From Bog-473 sp963807775 (lineage in GTDB: Bacteria > Actinomycetota > Acidimicrobiia > Acidimicrobiales > RAAP-2), in the NCBI GenBank assembly GCA_963807775.1, contig CAWECY010000013.1:62001-126000 (forward strand): a stretch of 64,000 nucleotides of DNA. Direction: 5' to 3'. The notes below the pieces were generated by a model, which searched no databases, had not been told where the DNA came from, and saw only the letters and a list, made by a program, of their open reading frames with translations. Within the stretch, counting starts at the first letter, position 1. Each line of letters opens with the position of its first letter. Positions 37,084 through 46,024 of the stretch are shown here, one piece after another. A program made the translations under genes and the position numbers.

Positions 37084-37884
37084 TCAGACCGGTGCCGACC
37101 CGAGGTGCTGGATGCCCACGATGGGCCCGTTCAGCTTCTTGCCCGGGATGGCGGTGTAGATGTCACCCAGGAACGGGGCGTCGCCGTAGTTGAACAGCCC
37201 GCCGTCCGCGCCGACCTCCCAGTAGCCGTTGCCCGAGTGCGTCACCGCGATGCCGACGATGGGGGCGACGAGGCTCTGGCCCGGCTTGAGCGAACCCGGC
37301 ACCGAGCCGTAGAAGCCCTGGGTGCCGTAGTTGTAGACCCCACCGTCCGAGCCCACCAAGATGTAGCCCTGGCCAGAGGCGGCCGCCGCGATGCCGACGA
37401 CCGGGGCGTTGATGTGCTGGCCGCCCATGCCCCCCTTGTACTGGGCGTCACCCTCGGCGTAGACGTCGCCCAGGTTGTCGGTCAACCAGGCCCCCTGCCC
37501 GTCGGTGGTCGAGGCCATGCCGACGATGTGGGCCCCCGGCGGCAAGGTCAGCGCCGGCAGCGGTGGCACCGAGCCGAAGTTGTAGATCTTGCCGTTCTGG
37601 GCCACCAGCCAATAGCCGGTCTCAGAGGGCGGTGCCGCGATGGCCGCTATGGGGGACGGGATCGACTGGCCACCCAGGCCGCCGTAGTAGTTGGCCCCGC
37701 CGAGGGCGAAGGTCCCGCCGTCGGCACCCGCCATGACGTAGCCGTCGGGACCGGGCGCGTTGGCCAGGCCGACGATCGGGGCGTTGAGGTGGTTGTTGGC
37801 CAGCGAGCCGTTGAAGTTCAGCCCGAAGTCGAAGATGCCGCCTTCGTTGGCCACCATGCGGTAGCCGTTGGGGTTGTAGGCGGG
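37083..37884. repeat. 802-bp direct repeat, copy 2
   Basis: Second copy of the module described at 33467-34268, in the same orientation, encoding the last ~267 residues of paralogue 2. The 5' parts of the two genes are far more divergent than this block. Confidence 0.9.
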
Positions 37885-40470
37885 CGCTACGTACTGAACC
37901 TCGACCGCCCCGATGGTGCAGGTGTTGTTCTGCCCCGAAGGCCGGGTCACCCCACGCTGGTCGGTGCTGACCCCGGTCCCGGTGCACACCGACTGGGGGA
38001 TGGCCCCGATGGCCGGGCTCCCGGTACCGGGCTCCTCGGTGTTGGTCGGGCCCCCGTTGTTGCCCAGCGAGCCCAGCTGGGCGCCCTGGCCGATGATGTC
38101 GGTCGACGCCGGTGTGCCACAGGTGGAGTCGTCGATCAAGTTGTAGCCGAGCGAGGTGAGGGTGCCCCCGCCGGTGAACGTGCAGTTGGTGTCTTCGATC
38201 CCGTTGGAGATCCCGTTCGCCACGATGCTCTCGCCCATGGTCAGGGTTGACTCATCGTTGGTGTTGATGTTGCCGCCTCCCTCGCCGGCCGTATTGCCCG
38301 AGATGGTGTCGAAGAGGAAAGAAGTCCCCTCTTCCACCACATGCGGCGTCGAGGTGTGGGCGGTGTCGCCCGCCGGGAGCGCTTCTTCATCGTCACAGCC
38401 CGTGCCGAAGTAGCCGCCGCCAAGCAGCGTGGCCGTGTTCTCGACGATGGTGTCGTTGGTCAGCGTCAGCGGAACGCAGTAGGCGGACACAATCCCACCT
38501 CCGTCGCCCACGAACTCTGTGATACCGATCGCCTCGATCACCGCGTTGTTGCTGATGGTCGATTGGGTGATCGAGGTGGTGCCACCGTCGGTCAGCACGC
38601 CTCCGCCGCCCTCTGTCACTTGGTTGGAGCTGATGTCAGCCTGCGAGACATTGATCGAACCGTCGAAGATGGTGAGGCCACCACCCCCATAGGCGTGGTT
38701 CGAGTCGAGCGAGCCACCGGTGAAGGTGACCGTGGCTCCCGTGACGTCGAGCCCACCCCCGTAGCCGGTGTCGCCACCCACCCAGACGGCGGTGTTGTCG
38801 TTGACAGTGGCGCCGGTGAAGGTGGCGGTGCCCCCGTCGGCATAGATTCCGCCGCCCTCTCCGTTGTCCGTGTCCGCCACCCCCGCCGTGTTGTCGTTGA
38901 TGGTCTCGTCGGTGAAGGAGTTCGTGCCGTCGTCGATGTAGAGGCCGCCACCTACGCTGTCCGCTGTGTTATCAGTGATGGTGTCGCCGGAGAACGTGTT
39001 GGTGCCGTCGTCGATGTAGAGGCCTCCCCCGTTCCCATCGTCGCCGGTCGCCATGTTGCCGTTCACCGTGTCGTCGCTGAACGTGTTGGTGCCGTCGTCG
39101 ATCCAGAAGCCGCCCCCGTCCCCGTCGTTGGCCGCCGTGTTGTCGTTGATGGTCTCGTCGCTGAAGGTGTTGCTTCCCTGAACCACGTAAAAGCCCCCGC
39201 CTTCGCCGCTCTCGTCCGTCGCCTGGTTGTCGCTGACGGACCCACCGCTGAAGCTGTTGGTCCCCGTTTGAATGAAGACGCCGCCGCCCTCTCCGTCGTC
39301 GTCGGCCACGTTGCTCGAGATGCTGCCACCGCTGAACGTGTTGGTCCCGCCATCGATGTACACGCCGCCACCCTGGTCGTTGGTGGCCGTGTTCCCGGTG
39401 ATCGCCTCGTCGGTGAACGTGTTCGTCCCGGACTCGATGTAGACGCCCCCGCCTTCCTCGGCAGTGTTGTCGCTGATGGTGTCGCCTGAGAAGCTGGGGT
39501 CAGGCTGCGAGGCCGAAATGTAGACGCCCCCGCCGAACGTGGATGCCGTATTGCCCTGGGTTGTGTTGGTACCGCCGAACGTGACCCCGGAAATGGTTCC
39601 CGAGGCGCCCTCGAGGGCCAGACCGCCACCACTTTCGCTCGTGGAGTTGCCGATGTCCGTGGGCGACGTCGAGCCCGTCCCGCCGATGTTCCCGCCCGTG
39701 ATGGTGACGCTTCCGGTAAACGCCTCGATCGCGCCGCCGTCGCCCGAAGCGGTGTTGTCGCTGATGGTGTCGTCGGTCAGCGACATGGAGGCGGAGTCGT
39801 CTTCCTCCTGGTCGATGGCCCCGCCGCGGCCTCCGGCCGCGTTGCCGAAGAACGTGGAGCCCTCGGCCGTGAGCGTTCCCTGGTTCTCTATTGCGGCCCC
39901 GTCGTCGTTGCTGGTGTTGTCCGTGACGGTCGAATTATTGAGCGCCAGGGTGCCGCCGTCGTTCCAGATGCCCGCCCCGCTGCTGCCGTCGATGTTCCCG
40001 TCCTCGACGGTGACGCCCGAGATGTCGGCTGTCGTGCCGCTGTCGACCTCGAGTACCCGGATGCTGATGGGGCACGTTTCCTCGATGCACTGCGCTTGGA
40101 TGATGGTGTTGCTCTGGCCGCCGCCGTTGATCGTCACGGTGTTTCCACCGCTGACGTCTAGCTGCCCGAGGGCCTCTTCGACGCTGTAGAAGTCACCGGC
40201 GCCCAGCGAGGGAAGCGTGATCGTCACGTCGGTTCCGGCCGCCGCCGCCGCCGCCAGGGCGCTTCGGAGCGTGCACTCGCCGGTTACGGGAGTCGTGCAG
40301 TCCGCCGGAACTGCCGTCCCATCGTTCGCATTGTCGACCACGTAGGTGGTGACGGCACCCGCCGGTCCGGCGGCCACGGGTATCAGCGCCAGGCCGACGC
40401 CGGCACCGGCGCCGGTTATCAAGGAGACGAGAAGGAGTCCAGTTCCGAACCGGCGGATGGAAGAACGCAT
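37084..40470 (-). CDS. Secreted beta-helix repeat protein with C-terminal GYW-type repeat domain (paralogue 2)
   Basis: 1,128 residues from ATG 40470. Residues 1-40 are a signal peptide (RRFGTGLLLVSLITGAGAGV). The CSLREAI-like motif is CTLRSALAAA near residue 75. Beta-helix units run to about residue 720 with strongly repeated words (GGGVYIDGGTNTFSGGSI, DETINDNTA). The choice-of-anchor-Q-like part contains LGSLGNNGGPTNTEEPG and STDQRGVTRP. Six GYW-type repeats fill residues 862-1128 and are identical to those of paralogue 1. Low-cysteine, acidic, D/N/T/G-rich composition suits an exported protein. The upstream ORF extension to 40704 reads through element C and is not credible. Confidence 0.85.
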   Translation of the reverse strand: MRSSIRRFGTGLLLVSLITGAGAGVGLALIPVAAGPAGAVTTYVVDNANDGTAVPADCTTPVTGECTLRSALAAAAAAGTDVTITLPSLGAGDFYSVEEALGQLDVSGGNTVTINGGGQSNTIIQAQCIEETCPISIRVLEVDSGTTADISGVTVEDGNIDGSSGAGIWNDGGTLALNNSTVTDNTSNDDGAAIENQGTLTAEGSTFFGNAAGGRGGAIDQEEDDSASMSLTDDTISDNTASGDGGAIEAFTGSVTITGGNIGGTGSTSPTDIGNSTSESGGGLALEGASGTISGVTFGGTNTTQGNTASTFGGGVYISASQPDPSFSGDTISDNTAEEGGGVYIESGTNTFTDEAITGNTATNDQGGGVYIDGGTNTFSGGSISSNVADDDGEGGGVFIQTGTNSFSGGSVSDNQATDESGEGGGFYVVQGSNTFSDETINDNTAANDGDGGGFWIDDGTNTFSDDTVNGNMATGDDGNGGGLYIDDGTNTFSGDTITDNTADSVGGGLYIDDGTNSFTDETINDNTAGVADTDNGEGGGIYADGGTATFTGATVNDNTAVWVGGDTGYGGGLDVTGATVTFTGGSLDSNHAYGGGGLTIFDGSINVSQADISSNQVTEGGGGVLTDGGTTSITQSTISNNAVIEAIGITEFVGDGGGIVSAYCVPLTLTNDTIVENTATLLGGGYFGTGCDDEEALPAGDTAHTSTPHVVEEGTSFLFDTISGNTAGEGGGNINTNDESTLTMGESIVANGISNGIEDTNCTFTGGGTLTSLGYNLIDDSTCGTPASTDIIGQGAQLGSLGNNGGPTNTEEPGTGSPAIGAIPQSVCTGTGVSTDQRGVTRPSGQNNTCTIGAVEVQYVAPAYNPNGYRMVANEGGIFDFGLNFNGSLANNHLNAPIVGLANAPGPDGYVMAGADGGTFALGGANYYGGLGGQSIPSPIAAIAAPPSETGYWLVAQNGKIYNFGSVPPLPALTLPPGAHIVGMASTTDGQGAWLTDNLGDVYAEGDAQYKGGMGGQHINAPVVGIAAAASGQGYILVGSDGGVYNYGTQGFYGSVPGSLKPGQSLVAPIVGIAVTHSGNGYWEVGADGGLFNYGDAPFLGDIYTAIPGKKLNGPIVGIQHLGSAPV

Positions 40471-40796
40471 GCTTCTGACCTCCGTATAGGCGTGTGGCTG
40501 CGACCGTAGCGGAGGATCGCCATCCGTGCCCATGATTCGCTGGGGTTCTCTCCCTCGTCGTTGTGTCGGCTTCCGGCGGCCCGCCCCGCCGGCCCGCCGG
40601 ACCCGGTGCGGGGGCCGGACCCGGGTGCCCCGGACAAGAAGGACCCGAGCCGATCCCGCACCCATCTGCCGGCGCCTCCCGCCCAGCGGTGCCACTGGAA
40701 CCAAGGGGCCGGTGCCGCCGCGCCGATTCCGGCGTCGCCGGCCCGGTGAGCCGCCAAGAGGGACTATCGGATGTCCCCAGGCCGTAGACTGCCCCC
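40471..40796. promoter_or_regulatory. Divergent intergenic region with element C and the nfu -10 box
   Basis: 326 bases between paralogue 2 and the Nfu gene. Element C (about 40578-40652) resembles elements A and B (CCGCCGGACCCGGTG, GGGGGCCGGACCCGGG, AGGACCCGAGCC) but has a weaker hairpin and follows no gene. TAGACT at 40785-40790 ends six bases before ATG 40797, a leaderless-type -10. The promoter of paralogue 2 should lie between 40471 and about 40560, but I cannot place it. Confidence 0.5.
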
Positions 40797-41456
40797 ATGG
40801 CCACGACCACCGAAGATCTCCAGACCACCACCCCCGTAGTAACCCTCACGCCCGAGGCGCACAAGGTTGTTCGGGAGGCGATCGGACAGGAGCCGGACCC
40901 GGGCTCGTTGGCCCTGTGGCTCGAGGTGCGCGGGGTGCAGGAGGGGTCCTTCGTGTACGACCTCTACTTCCAGGCCATCTCCGACGCGGACGAGGGCGAT
41001 GCCCGCCACGCCCAGGACGAGCTGGTGGTCATCGTGCCGCAGGCGAGCGTCGACCGTCTGCGCGGGGCGCGGCTGGAGTGGTCGGACGAGGGCGGCGGCG
41101 GTCTCGTCCTGGTCAACCCGAATACGCCGACGCCCGAGGAGGCGAGTCCCGGCGTGCCGCCCGAAGTCCTCGCTCAGGGCATCGACGGGGTTCTGGCCCG
41201 GCGCGTGGTCGCCGTGCTGGAGCAGGCCGTCAACCCCTCCATCGCCAGCCACGGGGGCCGGGCCGACCTCGTCGCGCTCAATGAAGAGGACGGGACGGCC
41301 TACCTGCGCCTCTCGGGCGGGTGCCAGGGGTGCGCCATGTCGCAGATGACGCTGCGGCAGGGTATCGAGACGACGCTGCTCGAAGAGGTGCCCGAGCTCA
41401 CCCGGGTGGCCGACGTCACCGATCACGGCAGCGGCGAGAACCCCTTCTACTCCTGA
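40797..41456 (+). CDS. Nfu-type iron-sulfur cluster carrier protein
   Basis: 219 residues in two domains, as in NfuA. Residues 15-110 are a degenerate A-type scaffold domain (VTLTPEAHKVVREAI, LWLEVRGVQEGSFVYDLYF) without its cysteines. Residues 125-205 are the Nfu domain with the cluster-binding CxxC in GGCQGCAMSQMTLRQGIE. NfuA-type proteins deliver 4Fe-4S clusters to target enzymes. The start has no ribosome site but a -10-like TAGACT six bases upstream. It heads the long co-directional aro-pyr block. Confidence 0.9.
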   Translation: MATTTEDLQTTTPVVTLTPEAHKVVREAIGQEPDPGSLALWLEVRGVQEGSFVYDLYFQAISDADEGDARHAQDELVVIVPQASVDRLRGARLEWSDEGGGGLVLVNPNTPTPEEASPGVPPEVLAQGIDGVLARRVVAVLEQAVNPSIASHGGRADLVALNEEDGTAYLRLSGGCQGCAMSQMTLRQGIETTLLEEVPELTRVADVTDHGSGENPFYS

Positions 41457-41549
41457 GCCGACGCGCCTGAGTCCCGCGCCGCATCGGATCCCGGCTCGGT
41501 CGGGCCCGACGAAGGCCGTCCCAGCTCAAGGGCGGCGCGGACCGTCCGG

Positions 41550-41561
41550 TAGCGTTGGCCT
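41550..41561 (+). promoter_or_regulatory. Candidate -10 box for leaderless aroC
   Basis: TAGCGT at 41550-41555 ends six bases before GTG 41562. No ribosome site is present. Spacing is the same as for the genes at 15487, 40797 and 62060. Confidence 0.35.
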
Positions 41562-42840
41562 GTGCTGCGCTTCCTGACCGCAGGCGAATCCCACGGACGT
41601 GCCCTCGTCGTCATCGTCGAGGGCCTGCCCGCGGGGCTGCCCGTGGAGGCGTCCGACATCGGCGAGGAGCTGGCCCGGCGCCGGCTCGGCTACGGCCGGG
41701 GCCCGCGCATGCGCTTCGAGGCCGACGAGATCACCCTGGTGGGCGGTATCCGGCACGGCCGCACCCTGGGCTCGCCCGTCGCAATTGAGATAGCCAACAC
41801 GGAGTGGCCGAAGTGGACCGAGGAGATGTCCCCCGAGCCCGGGGCGCCCTCCAAGGTGCTGACCCAGCCCCGGCCCGGGCATGCCGACCTGGCGGGGATG
41901 CTCAAGTACGGCTTCGAGGACGCCCGTGACGTGCTGGAGCGGGCCTCGGCCCGGGAGACCGCCGCCCGGGTGGCCGCCGGCACCTTGGCCAAGCTGCTGC
42001 TGACCCAGCTGGGGACGACCGTGATCAGCCACATCGTGGCGCTGGGCGAGGCCGGCGTCGGGCCGGACAGCCCCCGTCCCGGCCCGAGCGACCTTGAGAA
42101 GGTGGACGAAAGTGCGGTGCGCTGCTTCGATCCGCTGGCCGAGGAGGCGATGATCGCCGCCGTCAAGGCGGCGGCCAAGGTGGGCGACTCGCTCGGGGGC
42201 GTGGCCGAGGTGCTGGGCTACGGCGTGCCCATCGGCCTGGGCAGCCACGTGCACTGGGACCGCAAGCTCGACGCCAACCTGGCGCGGGCGCTCATGTCGA
42301 TCCAGGCCGTCAAGGCCGTCGAGATCGGTGAGGGGTGGGACAACGCCGGCCGCCGCGGCTCGGAGGCCCACGACGCCATCCTCTACGACGAGTCCGAGGG
42401 CTACGTGCGGCCCACGGACCGGGCCGGTGGAATTCGAGGGCGGGATCTCCAACGGCGCGCTGCTGGTGGCCCGTGTGGCCATGAAGCCGCTGGCCACGCT
42501 GAATCGCCCGGTGCTGCAGACGGTCGACGTGGTGACGAAGGAGCCGACGCTGAGCTTCCGCGAGCGCACCGACGTGACCGCCGTCCCGGCCATGGGCGTG
42601 GTGGCCGAGTCCATGATGGCGCTGGTGCTGGCGAACGAGGCACTGCGCAAGTTCGGGGGTGACTCGCTGGCCGAGGTGGTGCGCAACCGCGACGGCTACG
42701 TGGCGTCGCTCGGGTCGACGCCGTCGGCCGCGGTCGGCGCGCGGGCTTCGGGCACGTTCGCGGGCAACGAACCGGTACCCGATGACGGAGCCGACCCCGA
42801 GCGCGAGCCCGAGCGCTCGAGCGGCAGCGCGTCCGCATGA
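41562..42840 (+). CDS. aroC: Chorismate synthase (one apparent frameshift)
   Basis: About 425 residues after repair. AroC converts EPSP to chorismate using reduced FMN. Signatures: FLTAGESHGRALVVIVEG, GRGPRMRFEADEITLVGG, KVLTQPRPGHADLAGMLKY, and RASARETAARVAAGT. The third signature should read AGGIEGGISNG; the sequence has GGAATTCGAGGGC, so one extra T at about 42433 breaks it, and the +1 frame continues with GGISNGALLVARVAMKP to the natural end. The C-terminus is a disordered acidic tail. The stop overlaps aroK (ATGA). Confidence 0.95.
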
Positions 42841-43367
42841 CCCGCCGCATCCTGCTGGTCGGGATGATGGGCGCCGGCAAGACGACCACGGGGCAGCTGC
42901 TGGCCGACCGGCTCGGTTGGGTCTACCGGGACTCCGACGCCGACGTGGAGGCGGAGACCGGACTGACCGTGCCCGAGCTGTTCGCCCGCGACGGCGAGGC
43001 GGCGTTCCGCGACGCCGAGGCCGAGGTGCTGGCGCGGGGTTGCGCGGATCCGGCGCCCTCGGTGATCTCGGTGGCCGGCGGGGCCGTGCTGCGGACGGAG
43101 AACCGTGCGCTGATCGCGCGGAGCGGCACCGTGGTGTGGCTGCGGGCCCGGCCCGGAACGCTGGCCGCCCGGGTGGGCGACGGCGCCGGCCGCCCGTTGC
43201 TGGGCGACGAGCCGGCCGCGGCCATGGAGCGGCTGAGCGCGGTGCGGGCGCCGTTCTACGCCGAGGTGGCCGACCTCGTCATCGACGTCGACGAGCTGGA
43301 CTCGACCGAGGTGACCGAGCGCATCCTCGCCGCGGTGGGCGCCGACGCCGTGAGCGGGCAGGGCTGA
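42837..43367 (+). CDS. aroK: Shikimate kinase
   Basis: 176 residues. It phosphorylates shikimate with ATP. The P-loop is LLVGMMGAGKTTTGQLLA, the shikimate-binding aspartate region is YRDSDADVEAETG, ELFARDGEAAFRDAE is typical, the second glycine-rich segment is VISVAGGAVLR, and the lid arginine lies in GAGRPLLGDE. It is coupled to aroC by an ATGA overlap and followed after ten bases by aroB. Confidence 0.95.
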   Translation: MTRRILLVGMMGAGKTTTGQLLADRLGWVYRDSDADVEAETGLTVPELFARDGEAAFRDAEAEVLARGCADPAPSVISVAGGAVLRTENRALIARSGTVVWLRARPGTLAARVGDGAGRPLLGDEPAAAMERLSAVRAPFYAEVADLVIDVDELDSTEVTERILAAVGADAVSGQG

Positions 43368-43377
43368 GGGCCTGGTC

Positions 43378-44418
43378 GTGCGCGCGCTCTCGGTCGACCT
43401 GGCGGAGCGGTCCTACCCGGTGCTCGTCGGCGACGGCGCGCGCCACGAGGTGGCCCGCTTCGTGCCGCCGGGGGCCAAGGCGGCCGCCGTGGTGACCCAG
43501 AAGTCCGTCCTCGACGCCGGTTGGTTGGAGGGCTTCGACCCGGGCCTCCCCTTCGAGGTGTGCACCATCGGCGACGGGGAGGACGCCAAGACGATGGCCA
43601 CCGTGGAGTCGCTGGCGCGGCGCTTCGCCGCCGCGGGGCTGTCGCGGGCCGACGTGGTGGTCGCCGTCGGCGGGGGGATCGTCACCGACGTGGCCGGCTT
43701 CACCGCCGCCACCTACCACCGGGGCACGGCCTACGTGAACGTAGCCACGTCGCTGCTGGCCCAGGTCGACGCGGCCATCGGCGGCAAGACCGGCGTGAAC
43801 CTGCCCGAGGGCAAGAACCTGGTGGGGGCGTTCTGGCAGCCCAACGCCGTGCTGTGCGACACCGAGACGCTGCGCACCCTGCCGCCGCGCGAGTGGGCCT
43901 GTGGCCGCGGCGAGATCGCCAAGTACGCCTTCCTGGGCGACGTGCCCAGCGCGGACCAGCCGGTGGAGGAGCAGGTGGCGCGCTGCGCCGGGATCAAGGC
44001 GGCCGTAGTGTCCGAGGACGAGCGCGAGGGTGGGCGCCGCATGATCCTCAATTACGGCCACACGCTGGCCCACGCCCTGGAGGGCGCGGCGCTGGCCGAC
44101 CATCACGACTGGGACCTGCGTCACGGCGAGGCGGTGGCCGTCGGTCTCGTCTTCGCGGCGTTGCTGGCGCAGCGGCTGGGCCGCATTGACGGGGAGCGGG
44201 TGGCCGAGCACCGCGCCGTCATCGGCAGCTTCGACCTCCCGTCCGACCTCCCCGCGGGCGCCGACGCCGAGGAGCTGGTCACCTTCATGGGGCGGGACAA
44301 GAAGGCGCAGCAGGACCTGACCTTCGTGCTCGACGGCCCGGCCGGGGTCGAGCCCGTCCGGGGCATCGCGGCGGCGGACGTGGTCGCTACCCTGGCGGAC
44401 ATGGGTGCGCGCACGTGA
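43378..44418 (+). CDS. aroB: 3-Dehydroquinate synthase
   Basis: 346 residues from GTG 43378. AroB converts DAHP to 3-dehydroquinate with NAD+ and a divalent metal. NAD site: VVAVGGGIVTDVAGFTAATY; NVATSLLAQVDAAIGGKTGVN; metal ligands in GRGEIAKYAFLGD, NYGHTLAHALEG and HGEAVAVGLVFAA. Length is normal. The stop overlaps the aroQ start (GTGA). Confidence 0.96.
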   Translation: MRALSVDLAERSYPVLVGDGARHEVARFVPPGAKAAAVVTQKSVLDAGWLEGFDPGLPFEVCTIGDGEDAKTMATVESLARRFAAAGLSRADVVVAVGGGIVTDVAGFTAATYHRGTAYVNVATSLLAQVDAAIGGKTGVNLPEGKNLVGAFWQPNAVLCDTETLRTLPPREWACGRGEIAKYAFLGDVPSADQPVEEQVARCAGIKAAVVSEDEREGGRRMILNYGHTLAHALEGAALADHHDWDLRHGEAVAVGLVFAALLAQRLGRIDGERVAEHRAVIGSFDLPSDLPAGADAEELVTFMGRDKKAQQDLTFVLDGPAGVEPVRGIAAADVVATLADMGART

Positions 44419-44849
44419 GCCTCGTCCTGCTGCTCTCGGGGCCCAACCTGAACCTGCTCGGCGAGCGCGAGCCCGCCGTGTACGGCACCGACACGCTGGA
44501 CGACCACGTGAAGCGGGCCGAGGCGGCGGCCGGACGCCACGGCCTGGAGCTCGAGCACCGCCAGACCAACCACGAGGGCGACCTGATCGACGCCGTGCAC
44601 GGCGCCCGTGGCCGGGCCGACGCGCTGATCGTCAATGCCGGGGCGCTCAGCCACACCTCGTGGTCGCTGCACGACGCCGTGGCCGCGTTCGAGGGACCGG
44701 TGGTGGAGCTGCACCTCTCCAACCCGGCCGCCCGCGAGCCGTTCCGGCACACGTCGGTCCTGGCCCCGGTGGCCTCGGGTGTCATCGCCGGCTTCGGGGG
44801 ACTGGGCTACGAGCTCGCCGTCGATGCCGTCGCCGCCTTGTTGAAGTGA
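44415..44849 (+). CDS. aroQ: 3-Dehydroquinate dehydratase, type II
   Basis: 144 residues from GTG 44415. The type II dodecameric enzyme dehydrates 3-dehydroquinate. Signatures: LSGPNLNLLGEREPAVYG with the catalytic tyrosine, RQTNHEGDLIDAVHGA, NAGALSHTSWSLHDAV, and VELHLSNPAAREPFRHTSVL with the catalytic histidine in the expected stretch. It completes the aroC-K-B-Q run; the remaining shikimate genes are not in the window. Confidence 0.95.
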   Translation: MSLVLLLSGPNLNLLGEREPAVYGTDTLDDHVKRAEAAAGRHGLELEHRQTNHEGDLIDAVHGARGRADALIVNAGALSHTSWSLHDAVAAFEGPVVELHLSNPAAREPFRHTSVLAPVASGVIAGFGGLGYELAVDAVAALLK

Positions 44850-44863
44850 GTGAAGGGAGCCCC

Positions 44864-46024
44864 ATGAGCACCACCACCGCACGACCCAACCCGTACGCGC
44901 CGGCCACCTCGCCGCTGCCGCCCGTCACGGTGACGGGCCGGCTCGACCGGTTGCGGGCGGCCTTCGACCAACACGACGTGGACGCGCTCGTCGTGACCAC
45001 GCTGCCGAACATCCGGTACCTCACCGGCTTCAGCGGGTCGGCCGGCGTCCTCACCGTGACCCGGGATGCGGCGCTGCTGACCACGGACGGCCGCTACCGC
45101 ACCCAGTCGGCCGAGCAGCTGGACAAGGCCGGAGCCGCCGGCCAGGTCGAGATCACCATCGGCGCCGTGTCGGTCCAGCGCCAGGCGGCGCAGGACCGAC
45201 TGCGCAGCCGGACGCGCATCGGGCTGGAGGCCGACAACGTCACCTGGAGCGGCCAGCGCGTCTGGGCCGGCCTGGTCGACCCCGACCACCTGGTGCCCAC
45301 GACGAACATGGTCGAGGCGCTGCGCGAGGTGAAGGACGCGACCGAGATCGCCCGCATGGAGCGGGCGGCCGCCATCGCCGACGCCGCGCTCTTCGAGGTG
45401 CTGCCCCTCATGAGCCAGGGCGTGACCGAGGAGCATTTCGCCCTGGAGCTCGACACCGCGATGCGCCGGGGCGGCGCCGAATCCACCGCCTTCGACACCA
45501 TCGTGGCGGCGGGGGAGAACTCGGCCAAGCCGCACCACCACCCGGGCGGGCGGCGCATCGCCCTGGGCGACCCGGTGGTGGTCGACTTCGGCGCCACGTT
45601 CGAGGGATACCGCTCCGACATGACGCGGACGTTCTGCGTCGACCGCGACCCCGAGGGCGAGCTGGCCCGGATCTTCGAGGTCGTGCGGACCTCGCAGGCG
45701 GCCGGCGCCCAGGCGGTGCGCCCCGGCATCTCGGCCAAGGAGGTGGACGACGTCTGCCGACAGATCATCACCGATGCCGGCTGGGCCGACCGCTTCGAGC
45801 ACGGCACCGGTCACGGTGTGGGCCTCGACATCCACGAGGCGCCGACGGTGTCCCAACTGGGCACTGCTATCCTCGCCCCCGGCTTCGTCGTCACGGTCGA
45901 GCCCGGTGTCTATGTTCCCGGGCACGGCGGCGTCCGTGTGGAGGACACCCTCGTCGTGACCGAGGACGGCGCCCGCCCGCTGACCCGCTTCACAAAGGAC
46001 ATCCATGGCAGTCTCGACCAATGA
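44864..46024 (+). CDS. pepQ: M24 family Xaa-Pro aminopeptidase/dipeptidase
   Basis: 386 residues from ATG 44864, with AAGGGAG upstream. The N-terminal creatinase-like domain (about 25-150) has LPNIRYLTGFSGSAGVL. The pita-bread catalytic domain has all five metal ligands: DFGATFEGYRSDMTRTF (two Asp), HGTGHGVGLDIHE (His), VTVEPGVYVPG (Glu) and VRVEDTLVVTE (Glu). It cleaves peptides next to proline. The place between aroQ and efp is conserved in Actinobacteria; EF-P also deals with proline-rich sequences, which may explain the pairing. It overlaps efp by 20 bases. Confidence 0.93.
   Translation: MSTTTARPNPYAPATSPLPPVTVTGRLDRLRAAFDQHDVDALVVTTLPNIRYLTGFSGSAGVLTVTRDAALLTTDGRYRTQSAEQLDKAGAAGQVEITIGAVSVQRQAAQDRLRSRTRIGLEADNVTWSGQRVWAGLVDPDHLVPTTNMVEALREVKDATEIARMERAAAIADAALFEVLPLMSQGVTEEHFALELDTAMRRGGAESTAFDTIVAAGENSAKPHHHPGGRRIALGDPVVVDFGATFEGYRSDMTRTFCVDRDPEGELARIFEVVRTSQAAGAQAVRPGISAKEVDDVCRQIITDAGWADRFEHGTGHGVGLDIHEAPTVSQLGTAILAPGFVVTVEPGVYVPGHGGVRVEDTLVVTEDGARPLTRFTKDIHGSLDQ

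Noticed and set aside
34300..40200. Regular short repeats in the beta-helix genes resembling a CRISPR or satellite array
   Set aside because: The repeats are degenerate, in frame, and encode protein units (GGGVYI, NTFSGG). There are no constant repeats with unique spacers.
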